Assembly (NCBI RefSeq): GCF_030681155.1 | Contig: NZ_JAUXXE010000018.1 | Coordinates: 1 to 64,000, forward strand | Direction of reading: 5' to 3' | Length of the DNA: 64,000 nt | DNA from: Phenylobacterium sp. | Lineage (GTDB): Bacteria; Pseudomonadota; Alphaproteobacteria; Caulobacterales; Caulobacteraceae | Part shown: one piece after another, positions 10,664-22,364 of the stretch | Layout: every line of letters begins with the position of its first letter | How positions within the stretch are numbered: position 1 is the stretch's first letter | The notes under the pieces: generated by a model | The model's database searches: none | Told to the model about the DNA's origin: nothing | The model's input: the letters and a program-made list of their open reading frames with translations, nothing else | Position numbers and translations under genes: made by a program

Positions 10664-11209
10664 ATGGTGCATTCGAACACTCAGAGAATGATCGACTACT
10701 GGCGCAGCCAAGGCGGCTTCCGCGGCCTGCCCGTGCGCTCTGCGATCAATCCCGCCGACTTCTCGACCCTGATGACCCAGACCTTCATGCTGGGCCGCGT
10801 CGCCTCCGGGGTCTACCCGATCCGCCTGGTTGGCGGCCTGGTCGCCGATCTGCACAAGCGCGACCTGCGCGGCCAGAACATGCTCGACCTCATCGGCGAG
10901 CGCGACCGCTTCAACCTGCACACCGCATTGGAAACCGCCCGCCGCCGGCCCGAGCCGATGGTCGTCGAGATGGAAGGCAAGACCAACGGGGCCTCGCTGA
11001 TGCTGGAGGTCTTGTTCGCCCCGATCGCCGGCGCGCCCGGTTCGCCGGAACGCTTCCTTGGGCTCTATCAGCCGCTATCCCTGGTGGCCAAGCTGGGCGA
11101 CATGCCAATCCGGCAATTGGCCGTCCGCTCCATCCAGGGCGTCGGCCCTGCGAACGAAGAAACCCACCGGCTGAAACTCGCCACCCTCGACGGGCGCCGC
11201 GTGGCCTAG
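10664..11209 (+). CDS. PAS domain-containing protein
   Basis: PAS_5-like: MIDYWRSQGG...PADFSTLMTQTFMLGRV...YPIRLVGGLVADLHKRDLRGQN. Confidence 0.8.
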   Translation: MVHSNTQRMIDYWRSQGGFRGLPVRSAINPADFSTLMTQTFMLGRVASGVYPIRLVGGLVADLHKRDLRGQNMLDLIGERDRFNLHTALETARRRPEPMVVEMEGKTNGASLMLEVLFAPIAGAPGSPERFLGLYQPLSLVAKLGDMPIRQLAVRSIQGVGPANEETHRLKLATLDGRRVA

Positions 11210-11799
11210 AGCGCCGCCTGGGCGTCGTCCAAGATCCGCGCAACCGCCTCTTCGGCACGGGCGCGGGCGTTCGGCGTCCGGAACAGCTTCACATGTTGCT
11301 GATAGGTCAGGCTCACCCCGACCAGTTCGAACACCATCTGCCGGCAATAATCCGGCGGCGCCTTGCCGGCCTTGGGCAGGTCGCAGGCCACGCGCGCCAG
11401 GGTGTCGTGCCAATCATTCTGTGACGCGACAAGCCGGTCGCGCAGCGCGCCAGGACGATCATCATATTCCTGGCTGGAGACCGCAAACAGGCAGCCACCG
11501 GATTCGGTTTCGCCGCCAATCCAGTCGAACCACCGACCGATCAGCTCCTCCATACGCGGCCTGCCCCGCGGCTGAGCCAGGCTAGGTTCGACCACGCGGG
11601 CCTGAAAGCGGATGATCGCCTCGTTCAGCACGGCGAGCTGAAGCGCTTCCTTCGACTTGAAATGCGCGAACAGTCCGCTCTTGGAGAGCTCAAGGCTTTC
11701 GGCCAGCGGGCCGAGGGACAACCCCTCCAGCCCGACCGCTACGGCCTGATCAAGGGCCCGATCAACAATGGCCTCACGCGTGGCGGCGCCTTTTCTCAT
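11206..11799 (-). CDS. TetR/AcrR family transcriptional regulator
   Basis: MRKGAATREAIVDRALDQAVAVGLEGLSLGPLAESLELSKSGLFAHFKSKEALQLAVL HTH. Confidence 0.93.
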   Translation of the reverse strand: MRKGAATREAIVDRALDQAVAVGLEGLSLGPLAESLELSKSGLFAHFKSKEALQLAVLNEAIIRFQARVVEPSLAQPRGRPRMEELIGRWFDWIGGETESGGCLFAVSSQEYDDRPGALRDRLVASQNDWHDTLARVACDLPKAGKAPPDYCRQMVFELVGVSLTYQQHVKLFRTPNARARAEEAVARILDDAQAAL

Positions 11800-11834
11800 G
11801 CCAAAGATATAGCACGATCGGTCGTTTTTTCAAC

Positions 11835-12782
11835 CTAGGGCGCAGACGCCTTATCCAGCAACGCCAGGTCCTCGGCGGTCAGCTTCATGCGCGCCGAGCC
11901 CATCAACTCGTCGAGCTGTTCCAGGCTGGTGGCCGAAGCGATCGGACCGGTCAGGCCGGGCTGGGCCATGACCCAGGCTAGCGCGACCTGCGCCTGGCTG
12001 GCGCTCTTGCCAGCCGACACCTGGTCGAGGGCGGCCAGGATACGCATGCCGCGCTCGTCCATCATCCGCTTCACCCCACGGCCACGCGGGCTCTTCGAGA
12101 GATCGGCCTCTGTCCGGTACTTGCCGGTCAGGAACCCAGAGGCCAGGCTGGAGAACGGGATCACCCCGACCTCGTTGTCGATGCAGGTTTGTTGCAGCGC
12201 GCCCTCGAAGCCCCCGCGGGCGTAGAGATTGTAGAGCGGCTGCTCGCTGTTATAGCGCGCATAGCCGCCGCGTTCGCTGACATCGAGCGCCTCTTTCAGC
12301 CGCTCTGCGCTGAAGTTCGATGAGCCGATCACCCGCACCTTGCCGGCCTTGACCAACCGGTCGAACGCCTCGGCGGTCTCTTCCAACGGCGTGTCCGGAT
12401 CGTCGCGATGCGACTGATAGAGGTCGATCCGGTCGGTTTGCAGGCGCTTGAGCGAGGCTTCGACAGCCTCGACCATGTAGGCGGCCGAGAGGCCCTTCTT
12501 GCCCTCGCCCATCTCCATGCCGAGCTTGGTGGCCAACACCACCTTGTCGCGCTTGCCCGATTGCTTGAACCAGGCGCCAAGCACCGTTTCCGAGGCCCCG
12601 GCGCCGGCTGGGGTCCACGCCGCATAGACGTCGGCGGTGTCGATGGCGTTGAACCCGCCATCGACAAAGGCGTCGAGGATGGCGAACGAGGTCTTCTCGT
12701 CCGCCGTCCATCCGAACACGTTTCCGCCCAGCACCAGGGGCGCGATCTCTAGCTCCGACTTGCCAAGCCTGCGCAGTTCCAT
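11835..12782 (-). CDS. Aldo/keto reductase
   Basis: MELRRLGKSELEIAPLVLGGNVFGW ... DLYQSHRDDPDTPLEETAEAFDRLVKAGKVRVIGSSNF. Confidence 0.95.
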   Translation of the reverse strand: MELRRLGKSELEIAPLVLGGNVFGWTADEKTSFAILDAFVDGGFNAIDTADVYAAWTPAGAGASETVLGAWFKQSGKRDKVVLATKLGMEMGEGKKGLSAAYMVEAVEASLKRLQTDRIDLYQSHRDDPDTPLEETAEAFDRLVKAGKVRVIGSSNFSAERLKEALDVSERGGYARYNSEQPLYNLYARGGFEGALQQTCIDNEVGVIPFSSLASGFLTGKYRTEADLSKSPRGRGVKRMMDERGMRILAALDQVSAGKSASQAQVALAWVMAQPGLTGPIASATSLEQLDELMGSARMKLTAEDLALLDKASAP

Positions 12783-12809
12783 CGCTCTCTCCCGGTTTCT
12801 CGTGACGCT

Positions 12810-14468
12810 CTAGGCGGCCTTCTGACCATCTTCAAATACAGCCACATCCTCGGCTGGCAAGGCCGCGCGGCCCCGCAGCATGTCGGCGGCCTTCTCGGCG
12901 ATCATGATGGTTGGCGCGTTGGTGTTGCCGCCGACCAAGGTCGGCATGACCGAGGCGTCGATGACCCGCAGGCCCTCGATGCCGCGCACCTTCAGTTCGC
13001 CGTCGACCACCGCCATCTCGTCGGAGGCCGCGCCCATCTTGCAGGTGCCCACCGGGTGATAGATCGTCTCGGCGTGCTTGCGGATCCAGGCGTCGATCTG
13101 CTCGTCGGTCTCGACGTCCTTGCCCGGGAACAGTTCCTCGCTGCGATAGGCGTCAAGCGCGGCTTGCGAGGCGACGTGGCGCATCATCCGGACGCCTTCG
13201 CGCAGGGCGCGGCGGTCCTCGTCGGCGGCCAGATAATTGGCGAAGATCGCCGGATCGGCGAACGGATCTGCCGAATTCAGGCCAACGCGGCCGCGGCTCT
13301 CAGGACGAAGCTGGCAGACGTGGAAGGTGAAACCGTCCTTCGCGACGGAGACCTTTCCGTGATCCTGCATGACCGCGAGCACGCAGTGGACCTGCAGGTC
13401 GGGCCGGTCGAGGTCGGGCCGTGACTTCAGGAAGGCGCCCGATTCCAGAAACTGCTGGCGGCCCATGCCCTTGCCGAAGAAGGCGTAGTTCATGCCGATC
13501 ATCAGGGTCTTCACGATCCCCTTGCGCAGCGAGAAGGCGGTGATCGGCTGCGGGCACTCCCAGGACATGGTGACGTCCAGGTGGTCCTGCAGGTTGGCGC
13601 CGACGCCCTTCAGCGCCTTCACCACCGGAATGCCGAACTTGGCCAGTTCCTCAGGATCGCCGATTCCGGAAAGCTGCAGGATGTGCGGCGACTGCACGGC
13701 GCCGGCCGACAGCAGCACTTCCTTGTCGGCGTTGACCACATGCTTGGTCTTGGTCTTGTCATCGACGTATTCGACGCCCGTCGCCCGCCCGTTCTCGACG
13801 ATGATGCGGGTGGTCCGCGCGCCGGTCAGGCAGGTGAGGTTCGGGCGGCTCATGGCCGGATGCAGATAGGCGCGCGCCGCGCTCCAGCGCTGACCGTCAC
13901 GGATGGTCAGCTGATACGGGCCCCAGCCCTCCTGCTGGAAACCGTTGAAATCGCTGGTGACTGCGTGCCCGGCTTGCCGGCCGGCCTCGATGGTCGCCTT
14001 GTAGATCGGGTTGGGGGTCGAGGCCTTGGAGACATAGAGCGGGCCTTCGCCGCCGTGCCAGTCGTCGCCACCGCCCTCCAGGGTTTCCGAGCGCTTGAAG
14101 TAGGGAAGCACGTCCCGATAGGACCAGCCCTGCAGGCCCATCTGGCGCCACTGGTCATAGTCGCGCGCGTGGCCGCGGATGTAGATCATGCCATTGATGG
14201 AGGACGATCCACCCCAGCCTTTGCCGCGCGGCCACCACAGCTTGCGGTTCTCAAGGTTGGGTTCTTCCTCGGTCCAGAAGCCCCAATTGTAGGCGCCCTG
14301 CTTGGAGATCAGCGAGCCGACGCCGGCCGGCATTTTCACCAGGATCGAATTGTCTTTGCCGCCAGCTTCCAGGAGCAGGACCTTGACCTGCGGGTCCTCG
14401 GTCAAGCGGTTCGCGAGTACGCACCCGGCGGAGCCTGCGCCAATGATGACGTAGTCATAGCGATCCAT
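12810..14468 (-). CDS. GMC family oxidoreductase (choline dehydrogenase-like)
   Basis: DYVIIGAGSAGCVLANRLTEDP FAD motif; GSSSINGMIYIRGHARDYD; C-terminal HPVGTCKMG. Confidence 0.95.
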   Translation of the reverse strand: MDRYDYVIIGAGSAGCVLANRLTEDPQVKVLLLEAGGKDNSILVKMPAGVGSLISKQGAYNWGFWTEEEPNLENRKLWWPRGKGWGGSSSINGMIYIRGHARDYDQWRQMGLQGWSYRDVLPYFKRSETLEGGGDDWHGGEGPLYVSKASTPNPIYKATIEAGRQAGHAVTSDFNGFQQEGWGPYQLTIRDGQRWSAARAYLHPAMSRPNLTCLTGARTTRIIVENGRATGVEYVDDKTKTKHVVNADKEVLLSAGAVQSPHILQLSGIGDPEELAKFGIPVVKALKGVGANLQDHLDVTMSWECPQPITAFSLRKGIVKTLMIGMNYAFFGKGMGRQQFLESGAFLKSRPDLDRPDLQVHCVLAVMQDHGKVSVAKDGFTFHVCQLRPESRGRVGLNSADPFADPAIFANYLAADEDRRALREGVRMMRHVASQAALDAYRSEELFPGKDVETDEQIDAWIRKHAETIYHPVGTCKMGAASDEMAVVDGELKVRGIEGLRVIDASVMPTLVGGNTNAPTIMIAEKAADMLRGRAALPAEDVAVFEDGQKAA

Positions 14469-14615
14469 GTGTTCCCGTCCCTAAACACTGTTAAGTTTGC
14501 CGCACCCTGACCCAAGCGCCCCTCAGAGACAAGGCGGCCGGGCCCGCTTTTTTGAGCGCCGTTACGTCAACTGTGGCGAGATGACAGGGCAAAACCTCAG
14601 GGCGAATACCCAGTT

Positions 14616-16343
14616 TTGGGATTTCCCGTAGGCGATGTGACGCCAGTCATGACACTCTTAGCGCCCGCATCTGTTCCAAAGACTTCGCGAGACTCGATGA
14701 GCGTCCAGCAGATGGCTTCGGCGGTGGGGGCGCCCAGCGACCACCGACGCCTCAACCCCGAAATTTTCGCCATGCTTGTGCTTGGCGGGGCGGTGCTTGC
14801 ATCGGCCATTCTTGGCATCCTGCTACGCCCAGTTGGAAACCTCAGCGCTTTCTGGCCCGCCAACGCCGTGTTGCTGGGATTACTGGTCAGATTTCCCCGA
14901 CTTGCTCGCGCCAGCGGCTGGGCTGCGGCGGCGCTCGCATTCGTGCTGGCCGACGCGGCGACCGGCAGCAGCTGGACCAAGGCGGGGCTGCTGACGCTGT
15001 GCAACATGGTCGGCGCCGCGGTCGGCTACGTGTTCATGGCCCGCCTGACCCAAAAGGATCGCCTGCTCGAGCGTCCCGCCTCCCTGGTCTCGGTGATGCT
15101 GATCGTATTGGCCGCCTCGACAATCACCAGCGTCTTTGGCGGGCTGGTGAATGTGCTGCTGTTTCACGGCGGCCCGGCGCGCGGCTTCTTCATCTGGCTG
15201 GCGACCGAGCTCGCCAACTACATCGTCATCCTGCCGATCGTCCTGACCTTTCCCGGCCCGGCGGCCCTGAAACGCTGGTTCATCGGCCTAATCCGCACAC
15301 CGCCGAAGCTCAGCACCGCGGCGCCGCTCATCACCTACGTGATCTGCCTGGCCATGGTGCCGATGGTCGGTGGCCCGGGGGCGCTCGCTTTCCCCGTGCC
15401 GAGCCTGCTTTGGTGCGCCCTGACCTACGGCTTGGCGGCCTCGGCGCTGCTGACGCTGTCGTTCGCTGTGTGGACCTTGGTCATCCTGTCCATGACCACC
15501 GCCAGCCTCACCCACCTCTCGGGGCTTGAACTGGTGTCTCTGCGGCTCGGGGTGATGCTCGTGGCCCTCGCCCCCATCACCGTGGCCAGCGCGATGGCCG
15601 AGCGCAACGAACTGCTGCGCGAGGCGACCGCGGCCCGAAAGGCCGCGGAGGACGCCATGGCCGCGCGCACCCTGCTGCTCGCCACCATGGCCCACGAGTT
15701 GCGCTCGCCGCTGACCGCCATCGTCGGCTTCTCGAACATGATGGCCAAGGAAGTCTTCGGGCCGGTGGGGCACCCCAAATATCTCGACTACGCCCAGTCC
15801 ATCGAACTGGCCGGTTCCCACCTGAGTGAACTGGTCACCGATCTGCTCGACACGGCCAAGGTGGAGGCTGGCAAGATCGAGCTCTCCCTCGCCCCGGTTT
15901 CCAGCCGCGATATGGTCGAGCAGTCCCTGCGCCTGGTCCGCGGGCTGGCGGTGGAGGCCGAGGTCAGCCTGATCATGGCCGACGGCGACTGGCCGCAAGT
16001 CCATGCCGATCAACGGGCGGTCAAGCAGGTGCTGATCAATCTGCTTTCCAACGCCGTGAAGTTCTCGCCGCCGTCGGGCCGCGTGGAGATTTCCGGGACC
16101 CCAAGCGCTGATCGTCTGATCATCAGCGTTCGCGACTTCGGTCGCGGGATCACCGAGGAAGAGCTAGCGCTCATCGGCCGCCCCTTCGTCCAGATCGGCG
16201 ACCCCGCCACCCGCCGGCAAGGCTCCGGCCTTGGCCTGGCCTTGTCGCAGGAACTGGTCGAACGGCACGGCGGGCGTTTGAGACTGGAGAGTACGCTCGG
16301 CCAAGGCGCGACGGCCCGTTTCGATCTGCCCTTGATCCAATAG
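14616..16343 (+). CDS. MASE1-type membrane sensor histidine kinase
   Basis: N-terminal multi-TM (PVGNLSAFWPANAVLLGLLVRFP), HisKA ATMAHELRSPLTAIVGFSNMM, HATPase GRGITEEELALIGRPF...GSGLGLALSQELVERHGG. Confidence 0.9.
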   Translation: MGFPVGDVTPVMTLLAPASVPKTSRDSMSVQQMASAVGAPSDHRRLNPEIFAMLVLGGAVLASAILGILLRPVGNLSAFWPANAVLLGLLVRFPRLARASGWAAAALAFVLADAATGSSWTKAGLLTLCNMVGAAVGYVFMARLTQKDRLLERPASLVSVMLIVLAASTITSVFGGLVNVLLFHGGPARGFFIWLATELANYIVILPIVLTFPGPAALKRWFIGLIRTPPKLSTAAPLITYVICLAMVPMVGGPGALAFPVPSLLWCALTYGLAASALLTLSFAVWTLVILSMTTASLTHLSGLELVSLRLGVMLVALAPITVASAMAERNELLREATAARKAAEDAMAARTLLLATMAHELRSPLTAIVGFSNMMAKEVFGPVGHPKYLDYAQSIELAGSHLSELVTDLLDTAKVEAGKIELSLAPVSSRDMVEQSLRLVRGLAVEAEVSLIMADGDWPQVHADQRAVKQVLINLLSNAVKFSPPSGRVEISGTPSADRLIISVRDFGRGITEEELALIGRPFVQIGDPATRRQGSGLGLALSQELVERHGGRLRLESTLGQGATARFDLPLIQ

Positions 16344-16380
16344 TCGCCTGCTGACAGCACCATGTCAGCAGAGTGGGATC

Positions 16381-17907
<1,527 letters not shown>

Positions 17908-17934
17908 CTACGGTCACTTATTCCCGTAGCCACC

Positions 17935-18378
17935 CTACCCGAATGCGCTTCTCGGCTCAGGACTGATTATCTCTTCCGACGGCGCGGACTTGGACTTCAG
18001 TTCAGCGTAGAACCGGTCTCCCAGGCGAAACCCTTGGCCCCGCGCCGTATAGATGGCGTCTTCGCCAAGCTTACGCCGAATCCTGTGAACAATGACGTTC
18101 AATATTTGAACCTGCCGGTCTTCAGCATTGCTGTATCCGGGCAAGGAATCCAAAAGATCATACCGATCCACTACTCGTGGAAAGCGGGCGAACAGTGCGC
18201 CGACCAGCGCCCGTTCCTGAGTGGTCAACTCCGACAACCACGGCTCAGGCTTGCCTTCCATATGCAAGCCTGCAGCCGCCAATGCCCCCTTCAACAGGTC
18301 GATCAGCTCGTCCTGTTGGCGGATCACATCCTGCTGAAAGCGGATGCGTTCCGACGGCCTAGCCTTGCTCATATCCAT
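17935..18378 (-). CDS. Winged-helix (OmpR/CtrA-type) DNA-binding protein lacking a receiver domain
   Basis: ILNVIVHRIRRKLGEDAIYTARGQGFRLGD is a Trans_reg_C recognition helix and wing; no receiver domain in the 147-aa ORF. Confidence 0.8.
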   Translation of the reverse strand: MDMSKARPSERIRFQQDVIRQQDELIDLLKGALAAAGLHMEGKPEPWLSELTTQERALVGALFARFPRVVDRYDLLDSLPGYSNAEDRQVQILNVIVHRIRRKLGEDAIYTARGQGFRLGDRFYAELKSKSAPSEEIISPEPRSAFG

Positions 18379-18498
18379 TTAGTCCGCCCCGTCTCGACCG
18401 TAATTCTCCCGTGGGGGGAATGGGTGAGGCCAGACCGCGGCGGCTTTGTGTTCAACGTGCAGGCTGGATTGTCGCACCCTCAGCGCGACGCGCGGGCG

Positions 18499-19281
18499 CT
18501 ATCGCCCTTTCCAAGCCGGCGCGCGTTTCTGAGCGAACGCCATCGGCCCTTCGACGAAGTCCTCGGATTTGAAGAGCGCCGACACCGCAGGATAACGGTT
18601 CTGACCGTTGATCGCCGCTTCCAGCGTCGGCTCGTCCAGCCCCTTGTAGACCGCCTCCTTCGAAGCCCGGATCGACATCGGCGAAAGCTCGCAGATCTGC
18701 GCGGCCCAACGCCGCGCCGCGTCCATCAGATCCGCCGGCGCCACCACCTCGTTCACGAAACCCAGCGTCTGGCCCTCGGCCGCTGAAACCCGGCGCCCGG
18801 TCAGGATCATACCCAGCGCCTGCTTCTGGCCGATCATGCGCGGCAGACGGTGCAGACCACCGGCCAGGGCGGCCAGCCCGACTCGGGGTTCCGGCAGTGC
18901 GAAGGTCGCCGCTTCCGAAGCAATGATCAGGTCGCAGGCCAGGGCGATCTCAAAGCCGCCGCCCATGGCCACGCCGTTCACCGCCGCGATCAGCGGCTTG
19001 TTGAGGTCGAAACGCGAGGTCAGCCCCGCAAAGCCCGAAGGCGGTGAAGCCATCCCGCCGCCGGTCGCCTGATGCTTCAGGTCATTGCCGGCCGAAAAAG
19101 CCCGCTCACCCGCGCCGGTGACAATCCCCACCCACTGGTCCGGATCGGCGGCGAAGGCGTCAAACGCCTCATGCAATTCGAAGTGCGCCGGCGAGTGCAA
19201 CGCGTTCATCACCTCGGGCCGGTTGAGCGTGAAGATGGTGACCGGACCCTCGCGGTCCACGCGGATGAACTCATAGGCCAT
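18499..19281 (-). CDS. Enoyl-CoA hydratase/isomerase family protein
   Basis: GAGERAFSAGNDLK, KPLIAAVNGVAMGGGFEIALACDLIIASE. Confidence 0.95.
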   Translation of the reverse strand: MAYEFIRVDREGPVTIFTLNRPEVMNALHSPAHFELHEAFDAFAADPDQWVGIVTGAGERAFSAGNDLKHQATGGGMASPPSGFAGLTSRFDLNKPLIAAVNGVAMGGGFEIALACDLIIASEAATFALPEPRVGLAALAGGLHRLPRMIGQKQALGMILTGRRVSAAEGQTLGFVNEVVAPADLMDAARRWAAQICELSPMSIRASKEAVYKGLDEPTLEAAINGQNRYPAVSALFKSEDFVEGPMAFAQKRAPAWKGR

Positions 19282-19470
19282 CGAAACGTCCTCTCATTTC
19301 CAATTGCCGCCGAGGCTTCCAGGGGCGCCGCTACGTCCGTCAAGGCCGGCGCGGCCCGCTGTCACGGGAGATTGCGCAGCCCCCTCCCCCCTATCCCTGA
19401 ACCTGTTGATTTCCGTGGAGTAAGCTCACCCAGCCTGCTCCTGGACGACAAGGTACCGTGGAGGATTCTC

Positions 19471-20712
19471 ATGGCGACCTATGATCTGGCCATCATTGGC
19501 GGCGGCATTGGCGGCTCGGCCCTGGCGACAGTCATGGCCCGTGACGGCTATTCGGTGCTGCTGCTCGAACAGTCCGAAGCCTATATCGACCGGGTGCGCG
19601 GCGAGTGGATCGCGCCGTGGGGCGTGACCGAGACTCGCCGGCTTGGTCTTTACGATCTTCTGCGTTCCGTCGGCGGCCATCACGTGACCCGCCACGTCAC
19701 TTTTGACGAAAGCCGCGATCCGGCCGCCGCCCAGGCCGGAACGCTTCCGTTGGGAATCTTCGCCGAGGGCGTTCCTGGCCCACTGTGTCTTGGTCACCCG
19801 CTGCATTGCCAGACGCTGTTCGACGCGGCGCGAAACGCTGGTGCGGAGGTGCGACGCGGCGTCCAGGTCACCTCCATCACGCCGGGCGACAAGCCCCGTC
19901 TGACCTTCGAGCATGGAGGCGAGAGCTTTGAAGTTCACGCCAGGCTGCTGGTCGGCGCGGACGGCCGCGCCTCCCAGGTTCGCGAGGCCGCCGGCGTCAC
20001 CCTGCATCAGGACAAGCCCCACCACTGGTTCGCCGGCCTGCTGGTCGAGGGCGCGGAAGGATGGGACCAAGAGCTTCAGGCGATCGGCACCGAGGACGAC
20101 TTCGGCTTCCTCGCCTTCCCGCAGGGCGAGGGGCGGGTCCGCGTCTACGGCGGCTATGCGCTGAGCGAGCAGCGGCGCTTCAAGGGGCCGGACGGGGCGC
20201 GCCAGTTCCTCGACACCTTCGCCATGCGGTGCAGCCCGCTGAACCAGCATTTGGTCGCCGGCAGGCCGGCGGGGCCGCTCCACGCCTACATCAACGCTGA
20301 TTCCTGGACTGACGAACCCTACGCGCCGGGCGTCGTATTGGTGGGCGACGCCGCCGGCTGGAACGATCCGATCATCGGCCTGGGCCTATCCATCACCTAT
20401 CGCGACGTCCGCCTGGTGAGCGAGCTGCTGAAATCGACGGACCTCTGGAGCAGCGAGGCCCTGCGCCCCTATGGCGAGGAACGCCGCGAACGGATGCGGC
20501 GGCTGCGCTTCGCCGCCTCTCTGCAGGCCGGCCTCGACATGGAATTTGGCCAGGCCGCCCGCGAACGCCGACGCCTTCACTTCGAGCATGCAGCCGCCGA
20601 CCCGACGCTCGGCATGCATGCTGTCGCGGTCATGGCCGGCCCCGAGGCGGCGCCGGCCGAATTCTTCACCGAGCAGCATCGCGCCCGCGTGCTCGGCCCT
20701 TTGGAGACGTGA
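19471..20712 (+). CDS. FAD-dependent monooxygenase
   Basis: MATYDLAIIGGGIGGSALATVMARDGYSVLLLEQS, GADGRASQVREAAG, GVVLVGDAAGWNDPIIGLGLS. ORF extends to 19072; start 19471 preferred. Confidence 0.9.
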   Translation: MATYDLAIIGGGIGGSALATVMARDGYSVLLLEQSEAYIDRVRGEWIAPWGVTETRRLGLYDLLRSVGGHHVTRHVTFDESRDPAAAQAGTLPLGIFAEGVPGPLCLGHPLHCQTLFDAARNAGAEVRRGVQVTSITPGDKPRLTFEHGGESFEVHARLLVGADGRASQVREAAGVTLHQDKPHHWFAGLLVEGAEGWDQELQAIGTEDDFGFLAFPQGEGRVRVYGGYALSEQRRFKGPDGARQFLDTFAMRCSPLNQHLVAGRPAGPLHAYINADSWTDEPYAPGVVLVGDAAGWNDPIIGLGLSITYRDVRLVSELLKSTDLWSSEALRPYGEERRERMRRLRFAASLQAGLDMEFGQAARERRRLHFEHAAADPTLGMHAVAVMAGPEAAPAEFFTEQHRARVLGPLET

Positions 20713-20714
20713 CA

Positions 20715-21077
20715 ATGACGCCCGCCGAGATCGCGACCTTCAACGCCGCATGGCTGCAGGCCTGGACCGACAAGGATATTCCTCGCCTGATCGGCTTCTA
20801 TGCGGAGGACTGCATCTACAAGGACGCCCAGACCGCCGCCGGTCTTGAAGGCCGCGCCGCCCTGGCGAGCTACCTGGAAGGCCTGTTCAGCGCCACCCCG
20901 CCGATGACCTACACGCCCGACGAGGTCTGGCCGACGCCGAACGGTTTCTGCGGCCGCTGGTACTGCAAGATGGGCGCTGACGCCGCCGCCGCCCAGCTTC
21001 GCGGCTTCGATCTGGTGATTCTGCGCGGGCGTGAGATCGTCCTGAACGAAGTCTATATCCACCAGTTGCCGGCATGA
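20715..21077 (+). CDS. SnoaL-like / nuclear transport factor 2 family protein
   Basis: AWTDKDIPRLIGFYAEDCIYKDAQTAAGLEGRAALASYLEGLF; NTF2-like pattern. Confidence 0.85.
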   Translation: MTPAEIATFNAAWLQAWTDKDIPRLIGFYAEDCIYKDAQTAAGLEGRAALASYLEGLFSATPPMTYTPDEVWPTPNGFCGRWYCKMGADAAAAQLRGFDLVILRGREIVLNEVYIHQLPA

Positions 21078-22153
21078 GCGCCCCAGACATTCGCCGTCCG
21101 GAGGCGATCGACGCCGCCTGGCTGACCCGCGCCCTGCAGACATCAGGTGTCGACGCGGTGGTGTCCGACTTCACCGCCGCGCCCGTCGGCACCGGCCAGA
21201 TCGGCGACAGCATACGATTTCGCCTGCAGTACGCCCGGGGTGGCGGTGAGGCCCCGGCCTCCGTCGTCGGCAAGTTTCCCTCGGCCGATCCGGTCAGCTT
21301 CAACACCGGGGTGATGCTGGGCAACTACACGCGGGAGGTCATGTTCTATCGACACCTCGCCGACAACGCCTTGATCCGCACGCCCCACTGCCTGTTCGCC
21401 GACGTCGAGCCTGCCAGTGGGGAATTCGTCCTGCTGATGGAGGACCTCGCCCCAGCCGAACAGGGTGACCAGCTCCGCGGCGTCAGCCTGGAGCAGGCCA
21501 TGCAGGTCATCGACGAGGCCGCACGACTGCATGCGTCGCACTGGGAAGACGATGCTCTGGACGACCTTCCATGGGTGTCTGGCTCGCGCGCCGCGCCGCC
21601 CAGCGCCGCCACGCCCGAAATGGTCCAAGCCCTGTGGGGCGGATTTCGCGACCGCTACAAGGACAGCCTGCAACCCGACTGGATCCAGATCGGAGAGCGC
21701 CTGGCGACCCGGTTTGGCGCTCTGGGCGAATTGCATCGCGGCCCCCGCTGCCTGACGCACAACGATTTCCGTCCAGACAATATGATGTTCGGTTCAGCCG
21801 GCGGAGGCATCAACGTCACGACGCTCGACTGGCAGTCCTTCGCCTATGGCAGCGGCGCCCAGGACGTCGCCTATTTCCTGGCCGGCGGCGTTTCGCCTGA
21901 GCTTCGACGCCACCATGAGAGCCAGTTCCTGGACCGCTATCTGCTCGGCCTGCGTGCTCACGGCGTCAGCAACTACGGCCGCGACGACCTCGCGCGGGAT
22001 TACGCGCACGGGGCGTTCCTGCTTTTCCTCACCGCATTCTTCGCCGCGATGGTGGTGAAGCAGACGGCGCGGGGCGATGCGATGTTCATCCAGATGCTCG
22101 GCGGGGCGTCGCGCCACATCCTCGACCACGACGCGCTTTCATTGCTGAACTAG
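21074..22153 (+). CDS. Phosphotransferase family protein (APH/ecdysteroid kinase-like)
   Basis: CLTHNDFRPDNMMFG catalytic HxDxxxxN and VTTLDWQSFAYGSGAQDVAYFL. Confidence 0.88.
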   Translation: MSAPDIRRPEAIDAAWLTRALQTSGVDAVVSDFTAAPVGTGQIGDSIRFRLQYARGGGEAPASVVGKFPSADPVSFNTGVMLGNYTREVMFYRHLADNALIRTPHCLFADVEPASGEFVLLMEDLAPAEQGDQLRGVSLEQAMQVIDEAARLHASHWEDDALDDLPWVSGSRAAPPSAATPEMVQALWGGFRDRYKDSLQPDWIQIGERLATRFGALGELHRGPRCLTHNDFRPDNMMFGSAGGGINVTTLDWQSFAYGSGAQDVAYFLAGGVSPELRRHHESQFLDRYLLGLRAHGVSNYGRDDLARDYAHGAFLLFLTAFFAAMVVKQTARGDAMFIQMLGGASRHILDHDALSLLN

Positions 22154-22362
22154 CCGCGGCGGCCCTGATCGGAACCGGTGACGATATCAGTCAGCGGCCC
22201 GCCATCGCGGATGGTCTTGTTCCGATAGATCACCGCGCCGATCAGATTGGGCCGCTGGTCTATCGCCGCGCAGAATTCGGCCCATCCTTCAGACGGAACC
22301 CACAGGCAGGGCGCCCGCGGGTCCTCGTCGATCGCGATATCCACCAGGACGCGGACATCCAT
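22150..22362 (-). CDS. Small hypothetical protein
   Basis: 70-aa ORF just downstream of and co-directional with the carbonic anhydrase; MDVRVLVDIAIDEDPRAPCLWVPSEGW. Confidence 0.55.
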   Translation of the reverse strand: MDVRVLVDIAIDEDPRAPCLWVPSEGWAEFCAAIDQRPNLIGAVIYRNKTIRDGGPLTDIVTGSDQGRRG

Positions 22363-22364
22363 GA

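Noticed and set aside
13581-14510. 309-aa plus-strand ORF opposite the GMC oxidoreductase
   Set aside because: Antisense artefact of GC-rich coding sequence.
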